DNA of 64,000 nt from Metridium senile (GCA_949775045.1 OX459096.1:40706158-40770157); one strand, 5' to 3'; shown: positions 10,716 through 23,627, numbered from the stretch's first letter. Numbers and translations are program-made. Notes: a model not told the origin generated them from the sequence alone.

Positions 10716-13700
10716 GAAGATAGGTGATTTGTTATTTGTTTACTAAAATCATGGCCGGAAAGGAATTCTGAGAGAACAAAACCCAAAGAAATTAAATGTT
10801 GGCACTTAATGAACTGATCGATGAACTAGCAGATGCCCTCGCCAAATTATTTAAATGCAAATTTAATTTAACTGATATAAGTTTAATTCTCAATTTTCAC
10901 ATAATCATAATGCCTTTTTTGGTTTGTTTGATTTCAATTACAATAGTTGCCCCTCAAAAACAGAAGGCATTATGGTTATTGTGAATGTAAAAATAGGTGA
11001 GCTTTAGTGTTTACAAGTGTTGGTATTGTGAGGCTTATTTGCCAATCATTATCACAATAGATTTGTTAATTTTCTTCGTCCACTCGATTAACTATGGTTC
11101 AATGGTTGGTTGGGAAAACCATAGCAAACTATCCGTCACTGTACGCCCACCTATACTGACTTGTAAAATATTCTATCATGGTAAATAAACTGTACATAAC
11201 TTACTGTTATAGCAGAACTCCAGCTGCATCGTTGAAATAAATAAAGTCCTTGTAGTATTTGTATCATTGTATCATAGCAACACACTTATATAGCACTTGT
11301 GCAATGAAAAATAAAGTCAAGAACAAAGGTTAACTCATCAGGGCGGGACCCGGCCGGATATATAAACTGCATGAGTTTTCATTTACATGTACTAGACATG
11401 TACCATATTGCTCATATTTAAAAATAGCTTAAATCGTTTTGTAAATATAATATTCCGTTCTCAATAACAGATATTATTATATACAAGTTGGAAACCTACA
11501 TAGAAGGAGCAATTTCATTGGTTCGTTTCATCTCGGAATAATGAGCGATACCCACCTCTGAATCTCGGAATAATGAGAAACAAAATGGCAGGCGAAAATT
11601 CGTGTTTTGCAAGTGTTTCAGATGACGAAATTGAGAGCGAGAGGTCTAATTGTTTTAGTATCCAACAACTTATTGGTCAAACAAGGAAACTCGAAAAACT
11701 AGAACATTTTGTGAATGAATTTTGACTTGAAGAGCGCGCGCTACCGACGCCATCACACTATTTTTCAGTTTGATTGAGAAAGCCAGATTAAAACACTGTT
11801 CTTGAATTTTTTTTAATTCCTCCGTCCGGTCGTTCTAAAATATAGAGTAGTTTTAACACTAAAATTATGCTATTTTCAGCCGTTCGGTAGATATTCACCG
11901 ATAATCATGAACTAGCTTCGCCTTCGGCGAATAATTGTTAAATATCCTGAAGCATTGAATAAAAAGAGAGGTAAACAAAAAAATTCTAAACTCCCGATTG
12001 ATTGCCCGCGTCCGATCAACTAGCTGTCTTGGAGCTAGCTTCGAGCAAACGAATTTCTAGCTTTGTTTTATATATATTAGAAGATCGTAGAGTTTTCACA
12101 GTAGTGTACTTCTCCAGTAGTACAAAGTCGGGCTTTAGTGTTTATATTAAGTCGAGCTTTGAGTCTTCCGTTCCACAATGAGCAGCCATCCACGCTTTAA
12201 GTTGTTGTATCTCTTATGGTAAAAATTAGCGATATTTCGACAAGGAAGTGCCCATGGCGTTTACCATACATAGCCGCGCTTTTGTCCTTTTATGTTTTTT
12301 ATGGTATCAAATCGTTCGTGCTACGCCCTTTTAAAAAGACTCACGGAAACTTTACCTTTAAGGGCCGGTATTTTGTTAGAAACATTCCCCACGACCGGGT
12401 ATACCCGATATCTTTATGCCTAAAGAATATCCCGGGTTCTCTTCACGTCCATAACGACGTTTAATAAAAGGCCCGCACACATTCTGAACTCGTAAGCGTT
12501 TCAACCAATATGAATTTAGAGGATATAACACAGTACATGGTGATATATCGATCTAACTTTACATTTATTACACGAAATAAGAAAAATAATATGCTGTACA
12601 ATTTGTTATCAAGGAAATGAAAAGAGAACAGTTCGCGATTTTTAAGAACCAGCAATTTCAGTTGCCATAAGTATTTATATAGAATCAAAATATTAAATGT
12701 GAAAAAATTCAAAAAATGTGCCTCTAAAAATATATAACTAAAGTTGATAGACTAATAAACAATTCGCTAACAGTCTCTTTTGCACTATATTCCTTGATGC
12801 ATTGATCTTTTTATCCGTTAATGGTAGAAGTCAATTAACATGTGATTTTGAGTGTATAGTGTGCTTGCAAAGTGGGTGTGGGCTGTGTGTGAGAGACATC
12901 AGTCTCCCATCAACTATTATGCTGAAAAAGATATAGCCAGCTGATTTCTCAGTAGAAAACGATGCATTTGAACCTCGCTGTCCAATCACATAAAATTAAA
13001 TTATGTACATTTCTCTTTGTAATACATGCAATGTCTAATAAACACCTTCGTTAAGGATTTGTGTCTCAATTGCGTTCCTGAACGGTCCTGTTTTAATCTG
13101 ATGGTTACTTTTAAGCAGTCTCCAGTCATTATGGGACCATACATTCCATCCTATAGCTCCAAACCAAAGACCTTTGCCCAAGTGAGGTGGACTTTGACGA
13201 GGAGCTCTCAAGAGGTGCAGTGTGTCACTTGTTCTTTCGGGCGAAAAGGTGCTTGGTCCAAGATACGACGGGTCGATCTTTCGATAGGAGTGGACCAGCT
13301 TGGCTCCAGATGGACCTGAGAAGATGAATGGACCACGTCCTGGTGTTTTCCTTGACATAGTCTCTTAACCCTGCATGACAAAAAGATTGAAATATGATTT
13401 CGGGAAAGATCTAGATTTGATTTTATGGAATAACATCGAGGTAAGTACCTAAAACAATAAATAGTTTTGAAAAGCGTTTCAGTTAGAAAGTATTTGTACA
13501 ATGAATTTCACTGTTTATATAGTATATAATAGCAACATAATATAATGAAAGTAAACTTCAGTTTTATCTGATGAGCAATATTGTTTTTATTGCTAAATTG
13601 CCTCTTTTACAAAACGTCAGTTTGTGTGATACAATGACATGCTAAGAATTAATTTCCACCGGGAATACGATAATAATCTACAGAAAATCCAGGCAGCTGC

Positions 13701-13830
13701 AGAATAATCAGTAAAGTGAAGCAACTTGAACTTCTTACAATTGTCAATTTAGAACTTGATCAGTATAAGACATCAATTATTTAAAAGCTACATTAAAAAC
13801 TTTAGTTGTCAAGTGTGATTTTCTGATAAA
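10716..13830. other. Intergenic, repeat relics, no confirmed gene
   Basis: AATAAA words at about 11237-11244 and 11310 could serve the PKA-R transcript. Near 11571-11720 a 50-codon frame beginning MRNKMAGENSCFASVSDDEI resembles short N-terminal pieces of domesticated or transposon-encoded proteins, but it ends after 50 residues. At 12178 a short frame (MSSHPRFKLLYLLM) runs straight into a GTAAAA donor-like site and could be a first exon with a signal-like start, but no partner exon was found. 11880-11960 resembles the ATTCACCGA-type fold-back family seen at 57365. A GC-richer island at 13030-13360 is open on both strands. Confidence 0.4.
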
Positions 13831-13834
13831 AACG

Positions 13835-14093
13835 CCTGTTTTAAAAATCGTTGTCACAATGCGGTTACAGTCTATGCTGCAAGGGATGTCGGTATTTCTT
13901 CTCTTGATTTATTCATCAAGTTATATGACTTTAGTATGTTATAGCAGTGGAAGATGACTGATGAAACATGCAGTTTTTTTAAAACAAACGCGTAATAAAT
14001 CACAAATTATATTCATATTGCCGACATCCTTTGCAACTTAGAACCAGTGTGGACTGTCGGTTGCTTCGGCTGCGACAACGATTTTAAAATAGG
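13835..14093. mobile_element. MITE, ATCGTTGTC family, copy 1
   Basis: About 260 bp with long imperfect terminal inverted repeats: CCTGTTTTAAAAATCGTTGTC on the left against GACAACGATTTTAAAATAGG on the right, and an inner pair around GGGATGTCGG and CCGACATCC. There is no coding capacity. The same family recurs at 14433-14842 and, inverted, at 59557-59823. Confidence 0.85.
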
Positions 14094-14432
14094 TGTACAA
14101 TTGCAGGTGTATACTAGGTGTACACAGGAACCATTATAAGTTATTCTATTCTATTTGTTTAAAAAGAAAAAGAAAAAGAAAAGAAAATCAATGATAAAAA
14201 TGAAGCAAGCAAAAGACATATATTTATATAACTACCATTCCAAAAATAACTACAGTTCCAGCTGCAACACTTTGGCTTTGTTACGCATGTAAGCGAAATG
14301 GAAAAAGAAAGAAAATTAAAATTCATGATTGTCTGAGGAAAGAAGGTTTTATTGGAATCTACTTGATCTGTTGTCCTTGGCATCAAGATTACTTAATTAC
14401 TTTGACTTTGGAATGTAACAATAAAATATAAA

Positions 14433-14842
14433 CACCTTTTTCAAAAATCGTTGTCGCAAGAAAGGCTAAAGTCCACACTTTGAAGCCTGCAAAGGATATC
14501 GGTATTTCTTCTCTTGTTATCGATTTGTTCATAGCATATTCTAGTTGTACGTGTTTGTGTTATATGACCATAACAAGTTGTTACAGAGGTAGACGTAGCC
14601 TGCGTAAACAGACCCTTATTAGCGCTCGAAAAGTCTCCCGCCAACAAGCGGGAATTTTGTTGGCGGGAGACTTTTCGAGCGCTAATAAGGGTCTGTTTAC
14701 GCAGGCTAAGGTAGACGTTGATACAAATGTTTCTTGAAAAAAGTGTAAGAAATCACAAATTATGTTCAGATAACTGGCATCCTTTGCAGGCTTCACAGTG
14801 TGGACTGTAGCTTCGGGTGAGACAACGATTTTTTAAATAGGT
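14433..14842. mobile_element. MITE, ATCGTTGTC family, copy 2, carrying a nested insertion
   Basis: The left end has CACCTTTTTCAAAAATCGTTG and the right end has GACAACGATTTTTTAAATAG. The internal inverted pair TGCAAAGGATATCGG and CATCCTTTGCAG matches copy 1. A 113-bp palindromic element is inserted at 14596-14708; without it the element is close to the size of copies 1 and 3. Confidence 0.85.
14596..14708. mobile_element. Near-perfect palindromic MITE with 9-bp target duplication
   Basis: A 113-bp element made of two 52-bp inverted arms (TAGCCTGCGTAAACAGACCC at each end, continuing through CGCTCGAAAAGTCTCCCGCC) around a 9-nt loop (14648-14656). It is flanked by AGGTAGACG at 14587-14595 and at 14709-14717. 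A 9-bp target duplication with long terminal repeats is typical of Mutator-like elements; that assignment is inference. The arms look identical, so insertion was recent. It sits inside another MITE. Confidence 0.92.
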
Positions 14843-16929
14843 ATATAAGAGGATACAGTAATCGGCACTGATGTACTAATCGTACAAACTATAAAATGGT
14901 ATATGATCTGTTACTTTATATTAGCTAGATCAATCAGTCTTTTCCAACTTCTAGTTGTGCGACTGAGAAGCCTTGGTATAAAAAGCTAATGTAGACCAGC
15001 CTGCAAACTACCACCAACAAAAGAGAGAATTATAGCATTATATCTCTAGATTTTTAAAGGTGCTAACGATGTACTACTGGTGAAAAGGCAGTTCCGGCGC
15101 TAAATACAGATTCGGAATATCCTACAAAATCGACTTCAACTCCGATACTTTAAAGATTGCATTATAAGTATATCGATGAAGTTCCGTATGGTTGTATGTT
15201 AGTTTTGATTTTTTGTTTATTCAACTGATTAAGTAGAGAAGGACACTACTTTTGTTCTGGGATCATTACACTATTCAAGCACTAAGTAAGGGTGATTATT
15301 GTCCAACAAGATACAATAGGCCTGCAAAACCTGCTAAATACGAACCACATGCAAACAGAGTTCGAAAAATAAATAGATATTGAACAGTTTAAATATAAAA
15401 TACAAATATGCATGTTTTTAAAACATGCTAGCACCCGAACTTTTTCCTAGTCTCTCGCCGTAAAATTGCTGAGTGGGCGACTGAATCAGTTTTGTTTTGG
15501 TGTTTGGTGTTCAGAAAGGTTGTGATAAAATATGAAACTGCATGATTTTACTAAAATCTGCGGCCAACTCAATGTGTAATTCCTGTTGTTATCAATGTGC
15601 CAAGTTTATACTTTATTAAGAAAAATGGTCTTTACCTACCTTTTGTATACTAACTATAAAAGCCGGTAACTTTTGCAGTGAGTGTTTTTGCTTCACGGAG
15701 TGTGCAGACAGAGTGCAGCAGTAATCCTTTTTTTTTTGTAGACGGTGCAGCGTGCCGTTGCCAAGAGACAAAGCTGAATTACTCTAGCCTGACTGGTAAC
15801 TTATAAATAATATATAATATTTAGGCAAAAACGAGTATATTGTGATCTGAATGTCAAAGAAATTTAAAAAAAAGTTGTTTTTAAGGGGGGAAAAACGTTC
15901 GGCATGCATTTTTTGCAACATTTTATTTCTTGAAAATTTACCTCAGTAGTCTAGAAAAAGAATGCAAGGGATTTTAGAGCTCGGTTTAAAACTGGCCAAA
16001 AAAATAAAACACACATACAGAAGAGAAGAAAAGATAGACAAGCGTGCTCATAAACGTTGGTCCAATCAGCACACTTGGCGGCAATCGTTCACATTACTAG
16101 CGTCCGGGATTTCATTTATAAAACTAGACGCTCTTTGTCGGGCTAGTCATAAAATCAACACAGGAGGCTAAACAATTCTACTTTGGGCTTCCTGTGTTCG
16201 TTCCCAAAGCATCATGGGGGACTATACGCGACATAAAAGATAGATACATACATAGATTGACTAAAAGGTGAACCTAGAGTCGGGCCCTCTAGCCCGACTA
16301 ATAAACGAGTTTCTTAACACTAGTATGAAATGTTTCGCTCATAAAATCAACGAATAGAGAACCGTACTGAACCGGGCTCCCTGTGTAGCCAAATATTCGT
16401 TTTTGATGACTATTAATATATTATAACATTGTTTTCCATATAACTAAAAAAATATATTTTTAACGTGAACAACATTTGAATACTTTTCTGTGAAATCATT
16501 CGAAGCATTCTCTTGTTGGAAAAGAATAAGAAACAAAGGAAGCCCTGTTGATCGTCGAGGTTGGGAAATTTGTCATGAACGAAGACTGTACAAATGGATT
16601 TCTGAAAGAGCGTTATAAGGTAACTAAACTTATAACATAACTTAACTGATAACATTTAATTTAAAGAAACTAAAGCATTTATGTATATTCGCCGAGCAGC
16701 TTCAAATTCCTTTCCCAGAAGTCTTGTGGAACTGAGAAAGTTTTACGCTAGTCAGCGGGTTTACCTATGAGTGGTGCAAGCAAAAGACAAGACTTCTGCA
16801 CGTGTTAGTTGAGTAAGTTGTATTTTCTTTTGATTTTTACCCTCAAAGAACACTCCAATGTTAATATAACTTTCATTGGACATCTATAGCTGATTTAGCT
16901 GCGTAATTTGACAGTTTCAGGGTTTCAAG
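14843..16929. other. Intergenic upstream of the La gene, repeat relics
   Basis: No supported gene. Around 16050-16390 there are scattered inverted words (TCGGGCTAG and CTAGCCCGA; ACACAGGAGGC, GGGCTTCCTGTGT and GGGCTCCCTGTG) that recall the CACAGGGAGCCC element at 35681-36025, so this is probably worn mobile DNA. The La promoter should lie in the last few hundred bases; a TTTCAG just before the start (about 16915-16920) could be a 5' UTR splice acceptor. Confidence 0.4.
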
Positions 16930-19900
16930 ATGGCTACAGTTGAAGATACTTCAATCGACACGAATGGTAACAAGGAAAGTTTGAGTGAAGTTGGGATGAA
17001 GATTGTAAAACAACTCGAGGTACGCGAATCCTATTACATAAAATAGCTACTCTTAGTTGATTGTTTAAATGCTGATCATTTCTCTATTGCACATTCGCTA
17101 AAACTTTCAAAGTTTTGCTATAAATATATGAAAGTTACAATGAAACAAATATCCAAGAAGAATTAAAACTTCAAAGGTTTTTTTCCGAATTATAATATAA
17201 GTTAACTTTAAAACAGGCTAGCATTTTACCTAAATGCCAATGAACTCTGTATAGTATTTCAGAGAAACTTGTCAAAAAATCATTATCTATTATATATTTA
17301 ATCGTTTTTCTTCCAAATCTATTCACAGTATTACTTTGGAGATAAGAATTTTCCAAAGGACAAGTTCCTTCGACAAAAAGCTGATGAAGATGATGGATGT
17401 ATCCTTGCCATTGTAAATGGATTCAAAATATATACATTGTATACATACATAATACGTTGTGTTTAAAAATGAAATTGAGGCAGATATGAAAAATGTTTGG
17501 AATGTATAAAAAAATGCATTAATGTTATTATCTTGTTTGTCATCCTTGACTTACATTTCTACAGGGGTTGCATTGGAATGTTTACAGACATTTAGTAGAG
17601 TAAAGGTATGTTTAAGAAAATGTGTTATGTTAATGTTTCTAGAAAAAAAAACACCTAAAGCTATTAATGGGTTACTTTTAAGTACTGACTTTTTTAGAAG
17701 AAGTAAATAATTTGCCAATACAGAATTGACATGGGACATGTGGCAAGTGAAGTTCCACAAAGGGGCTTTGGTTTGTTACCTAGGACAGCCGTGGTGTTTG
17801 CTATTGTTGCATCCCATGTAATAATCCCAAAGGCAACATTGGCAAATTGATACAATTTGAAATTTTGCAACCTACATCACTGTCATGATTATAGTTATTG
17901 AGGTTTAGAGCAATGTGTAGAAATAAAGGAATGAATGCCTTCATTCTGTCTGACTTTTTTCTATTTTCAAACACTAGGCTATGTCTGTAGATAATCAAGC
18001 CATGGCCGATGCTATCAAGAAATCCAAGAGTCAATTGCTGGAGGTAAATAAATTGTACTGTTCTATTTTATTACTGGTGCTTACAGAAATTGAGTAGCAA
18101 AAGGAAGTTTTTTATTATAACAATTCTAAGAACTTTTTTCAATCTTTTTTAGATAAGTGAAGACGATAATAAAATTAGACGGCTAAAGACGGTTCCTCTT
18201 CCTGAGAACACAATTGAAGCAAGACAGGCATCCAAGGCAAAGACCATTTATTGTGTAAGTATTTTAGATCTACCTTAGAACTTAGAACATTTTTAATTCA
18301 CACTTACAGCGCAAAGCCCAAAAGTGTGACCGCAGATAATTTATTCACATTCTTTTGACATGTTTGTCTGTATCTGCTTTGGATTCAAATGGACTTCATT
18401 CTATCTATTTTAACCTCGAAATTCATCTGAAGATTGACATTATTCTTGTCTTGTGATTCACAGTGAGAAATGTTGACATTTGATCTAGAGGAGTTGATTG
18501 AAAAGATGTAGAGAAAATATGAATAAATTTTCGCCAGTCATACTTTGGGCTTTGCGCTGTAAAGTTTTAATATTTTTATAAACGACTGAAAGTCATAGTA
18601 ATACGCTATAATTATTGTACTTAGCAATTATATCCTGACTATATATTTTTCAATGTTTCAGAAAGGATTTCCCAAAGAGACAACTTTAGATGAGCTTGAA
18701 GAGTTCTTTGGTACATATGGAAAGGTATAAATACTGTTTCTGACACTTTTGACTACATTGTAATTTATCCACAATATTCATTGATGATAAGACTGAACAT
18801 CAAATAATTTATAACTGGTCTATCCAGTTGTTGTTGATAAGTTGTTGATAAGCAGTGTTATATTTTATAATATATACAATATGAGTGACCAATCTGTATT
18901 GGATATACATAATATATATATCACATATACATTATATATCTCATACAGACCCAATGCAAATATTGTATAGTACTTATGGAACTCCAAAGCTGGTTCTTTC
19001 ATATTTTACTAAAATTGGCAAGATAAAAGTGAATCTGGCTGAGAAAATTCTAGTTAAAGCTTATGCAAATCAGGATAAATCTGCATAAGATTTATAATAC
19101 TTGAGTTTTATAAATTTAAACAGAATGTTATGTACCTATCAATGTCTTGCCCCAACAGGGGGAGTGCAGGCAAAATCGGGCTATTGAACATAAACTTTGC
19201 CCGTACCTGGGGCTGCTTTATGTTTTTTGACACTCATATATTTACTGTTGTGGAAGCAGAAATTATTGTATTGTATTAAGTATATGAATTGGACGTCCCC
19301 AGGATAGGGACTATTGACAAAGAGATATGAAAAATGTCAATAGCCCCTAGGTATTCAAGCACTCCCCCAGTTATTTACATGTTGTGTTTTTTGTATCCAA
19401 GACTGTCTACATAATGATGAGAAGAATGTTCCAAACCAAGGAATTCAAAGGCTCTGTCTTTGTGGAGTTTTCTACTCAAGAAGAAGCAAAGAAGGTCATG
19501 GCATTAGAAAAATTGATGTATAAGGATCAAGAACTTACCAAGATGTTTAGGTAACTAGTACTTTTGCTGTTATTCATCACATACATGTAACCAACTATCT
19601 TACTTAGCTGTACATGCATGTATGTTTATGTAAATTTATTTTTCATCTTATTGCATGTAGTTTTTGTTACACAGGGTCCTACTGAAAATCACTTCTGTGA
19701 GTGGGCTCCCTGAATAAAGAACATAATTATTATTATATCATAAAGGGCAAACAGTTGTAGTAGTGGTTGTAGAAGATTTTACAGGGTTGGGTGCCGAAAT
19801 TCCCTCCTTAATTCTCAGCCAGGCTGAGAACTGTCCTTGGCAGGGTTAACCCTAATTTGTTGAATGATGATGATGATAATAATGATGGTAGTAATGATGT

Positions 19901-22900
19901 TCATGATAATAATCATGATAATAATCATGAAGGTTGATAACAATCAGATGGTAATAATGGTGAAGATAATGAAAGATGTTGGTGATGAAGGATGTTGGTA
20001 ATGATTGCATAAGGTAATGGCAGTCATGTTAACAAAAGCTGATAATGACAATGATTGCATTAGGTAATTAAAATAACAATGTGATGATGATGATGACTAT
20101 GATAATGAGGGTTGACACAGACATAAGGAGAAGATTATGGCAATGTTGATGATGGTTATTTTTTGTCCACGACAGAGATGAATATTATAAACAGAAGGAG
20201 AAGGAAAGAAATGAAGCAAAAGAAGAAGAAAAAAAGAAAAAAACAGAGTAGGTCGATTTACTATAAGAACATAGTGTCTAATCTTTATTCTCAGTTTTCA
20301 TGTGACCTCATTAAATGCTAAAATTGAAACTGCTGGTCCTCTAGTATTTTGTAGATGTTTTTGAAAGATATTCCTGAAATTTGGTTGATTTTTGTTGTTT
20401 CATTACGATGCAACTGTCCCTTTTGATATTGTTAGGGCAGAGATCCATTGCTAGGATGAACAACTAACATTCTTCTTATTTGACATGGTTTTTTTTCTAT
20501 TTTACAGTGAACAACATGACAGAGAAAGTGCCAAAAGAGAAAGGGTATGACTAGTTTTCTCAATTTTGCTTTAGTTTGTTAGACATTATGGCCTGACATC
20601 TATATTAATCTTTAGGAGGAAGTGTCGTTTCCTTCTGGTTCAGTAATCCATTTTAAAGGTGTTGGCGAACAGACATCAAGAGAAGATCTCAAGGTATACA
20701 AAATGTTCATGTATATTAAATTTGACAACAAGTAGCTGACAAGTGTATAATCAATATTATGTTTTTCTAATGATTAACAATGAAACAATTTTAGTTCTTT
20801 GTAGATAATAATGTACATTACATGTTTATTATGGTTTTTTTTTACTTCATTTGCATTATTGCATTATGAAAAGGAGCTTTACACAACACTGCCCTTGATT
20901 GTTGCAGGAATTATTTAATGCCCATGAGGAAATTGACTGGGTAGACTTTGCAAGAGAAGACACAGAGGTACTTGTTATGATTTACACATTCTTTGAGTGC
21001 ACAAAGACAAAACATCAAGCAACATATTTATTTCCAACTAGAGGAGTTAAGCAGACCTTGTTTATATTTTGGTTGTTTTAGCCACTATCAGTATTTAAAA
21101 TATCCAAAATCAAAATACGTTAATTCTTATTCATCTAGACTTTTTTATCTAGTTTATTTTTGACCAATGCAAAACCATACATTCTTTGTATTGTCGGAAA
21201 AAAATTAAAATACCATAATTTCGTTGCAATTTGCACAAACTTGTTCAAACTTTCAATTCTTACTAATTTGTATTTGTTCTTTTGTGTGAAGGGGTTTATT
21301 TTTTGAATAAAATTAATTTTGAGAAACTTGGTTCCAGTCCCTTGCTTGATATGAAAAAGGCTAATTATTTTTCCTTGTTATCACTGTTATATAGGGTTAT
21401 ATTCGCTTTGCTAAGGAAGGAGGAGCTCAAAGAGCTATTGATGCTGTCAAAGCAGCCAACGATGGAAAGATTTGTATTAGAGATGTGGAATCAACAGTCC
21501 GAGTTTTAGAAGGTCAGTAATAAACTGTGTCAATGATATAAAAAACTGAACATCAAAGCCTGTGATACTCACCAATAAAGTAATCCTTGCAATACAAGTT
21601 GTTAATTTGTTGCTGTTGTGCTAAGTAATGTAATTCTACCCAGTATATAATTCAACAGATTCAGATGGATACCTTTTGCAATAACTAATTATAAATATGG
21701 TCCTCTGTTTAATGAGTATCATCGTACCAAAATTGCTGTCTCTCTCTCCAATGTCCACCATAACATTCAAAGCTGCATTTTAACCCAAATACTGCCAAAC
21801 ATAGTCAATAATTTTCTCAACAAGTTTTCTGTTTACTAGTTAGCCGAACATCAAATTCAAGCAGCATGCTGTACAACTTAGGTGTCTTGAATTACAGATA
21901 TATTAGACCCTAAAATGTAGCGCCTGTCTTTTGATTACTGACAATGATTATGTTTCTGTCCAATTTTGTCTAGGTGAAGAAGAAACAAAGTACTTTGAGA
22001 AAGCCAAGGAAGAAATGCAACAGAAACGGCTGAAAAAAGGTATTAATCAAAATTGACCATCAAAATTGAAAATTAAATGTTTTGAAAAAGTAAAAGTGTA
22101 TGGAACTAATAGATGATATACACTTATTTCAATTAACGTTGTCCATCTGGAATGGTTGAATGATATACTCCTATTTCAATTAACGTTGTCTATCTGGAAT
22201 GGTTGAATGATATACTCCTATTTCAATAAACTTTGTCCATCTGGAATGGTTGATCTGAGACCGATAGGAATTGTGGGAGTTCATTCAATTTCAAATACAT
22301 TGTTTTAATCACACTTGAATGGTGCTGAATTACAGATAACAATATTTCAGAAGTAAACATTAATATTCAAGCGTGATTATAATAGTGCATTTGCAGTTTA
22401 ACAAGCCTCCACAATTCCTATCGGTCTCTGATCAACCATTCCAGATGGACAACGGTAATTGAAATAGGTGTAAAAAGACAAGACTGCTATAGGGTTTCTA
22501 ATAACCAATTCAAATGGCAAAAACAACTTGTACATTGTGTAGGCATTTTTACTTGATATGACCCAGAGTGCCTCACAGCGGCTGCACAGGTGTCTTCTAG
22601 AAAGGGGTCAAAATATTTTAGTGGTGCCACATGATCAGTAGTGAAAACACTATGAAACAATATGGTGACAGTGCAGTGCCAAATACAATGTAGCCACAAA
22701 ATCCTTGGTTTTTGCATTTGTGCTATTTTGTACTATTTATTTAGCAAACTACTATTTCAAGTTTTTTTAGTTTGAGCTCACCAAATAGTTAAAGAGTAAA
22801 TCCTCTTATTGATAGTGATTGTGAATTACTTTATTTCTAGCAGATAAAAGAGGTGGAGGGAGAGGAGGTAGAGGCGGAAGAGGGGGAAGAGGAGGAAGAG

Positions 22901-23067
22901 GGGGTCGAGGTGGTCGAGGCAGAGGACGAGGACGAGGTGGTTATTCAACAAGAGAGAAAAGACCAAGAGAAGATGATATTAAAACTGAGAAAGCTGAAGT
23001 GAAACCTGGCACCCACACTCATTTTGGAGAAGAACCGGCAGCTAAACAGCCTAAAACAGAGACCTGA
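16930..23067 (+). CDS. SSB: La ribonucleoprotein (Lupus La homologue), 14 coding exons
   Basis: Binds the UUU-OH 3' ends of new RNA polymerase III transcripts and acts as an RNA chaperone in the nucleus. Coding exons: 16930-17019, 17329-17398, 17565-17605, 17978-18043, 18153-18254, 18662-18724, 19402-19550, 20176-20247, 20508-20544, 20616-20693, 20908-20967, 21395-21512, 21974-22039, 22841-23067; all junctions are GT-AG and in frame, giving 412 aa (human about 408). La motif about 20-105, with the 3'-OH pocket conserved (Gln28, Tyr31, Tyr32, Asp41, Phe43 in EYYFGDKNFPKDKFL). RRM1 about 117-195 (TIYCKGF; KGSVFVEF at 160-167). A charged linker follows, then the C-terminal xRRM about 237-322 (SVIHFKGVG; GYIRF). 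The last exon encodes an RGG box (341-371) and a basic KRPRED segment. The RGG block is more regular than in vertebrate La. The ATG sits in AAGATGGCT, a good context. Introns hold several MITEs. Confidence 0.95.
18303..18564. mobile_element. MITE in La intron 5
   Basis: About 260 bp with terminal inverted repeats CTTACAGCGCAAAGCCCAAA on the left and TTTGGGCTTTGCGCTGTAAAG on the right. The interior is AT-rich with no open frame. It lies wholly between coding exons 5 and 6, away from the splice sites. Confidence 0.85.
19670..19738 (+). mobile_element. Possible LINE 3' tail in La intron 7
   Basis: A block with GTGAGTGGGCTCCCTGAATAAAG followed by ATTATTATTATAT looks like the short 3' end and microsatellite tail of a non-LTR retroelement. 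No reverse transcriptase sequence is attached, so this is a weak call. Confidence 0.3.
19861..20160. repeat. GATGAT/AATGATG low-complexity tract in La intron 7
   Basis: Degenerate trinucleotide-rich sequence (GATGATGATGATAATAATG and similar), compositionally like the tract at 2860-4200. It ends just before exon 8, whose acceptor is at 20175. Confidence 0.75.
22114..22472. mobile_element. Inverted-repeat element with a triplicated left end, La intron 13
   Basis: The right end reads GATCAACCATTCCAGATGGA, CAACGGTAATTGAAATAGGTGTA. The left end is the inverse, but its terminal 47 bp is tandemly repeated three times, with TGATATA landmarks at 22114, 22161 and 22208 and CATCTGGAATGGTTGA in each copy. 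An inner inverted pair (CCGATAGGAATTGTGG and CCACAATTCCTATCGG) confirms one element. No open frame. Confidence 0.88.
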
Positions 23068-23621
23068 ACTACCACTTACCATTCTATGAAAAAAGAGCAG
23101 ACCACTGAACTATCTTTGGATACTTTTATTATAGGCACTACGACATGACATACTGAAATATCCATTTAAGAACACTACAACTAAACCATGTCATCACTAT
23201 AGCTTTCTTTATAACCAGTAATACACACAACAATACACTGGCCAACAGTAGAGGCTTTTTTGTAGTACTTTGTATGAACATAATGATCCAAATACTTTAT
23301 CAGGGCTTAGTTAGTTATTATCCAGACAAACGTGTAATCAAACAAGGTTTTTAGAAACAACTGGTTCCTGAAGTCTTTCTTTTTTTGTAAAGAAAGACTA
23401 TATTCTATGAGGGTAAAATTGACAACACTTAGAAACTTGCATCCCTCATGGTTTGGTTTTATATCCACTGGACATTATGCTTTTCATTTATACATTCTTT
23501 AGTTTTATTGCACTGCATTTTAACACTATTTGTATCTTAACATAGTTAGGACATTTTACAGTAGACATATTATGACAATAATGTAATGTACCAGATAAAA
23601 GGATGGGCTTTACTGTAATGT

Positions 23622-23627
23622 AATAAA
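23622..23627 (+). terminator. Probable La polyadenylation signal AATAAA
   Basis: AATAAA lies about 555 bp past the La stop codon, followed by GT/T-rich sequence (GAGTTTTGTTTCAATG). It would give a 3' UTR of roughly 0.57 kb and ends before the convergent TAF5 gene. Confidence 0.55.

Noticed and set aside
12178..12464. Signal-peptide-like first exon (12178) and the overlapping frame 12216-12464
   Set aside because: A donor-like site is present but no acceptor exon continues the frame convincingly; left as unresolved.
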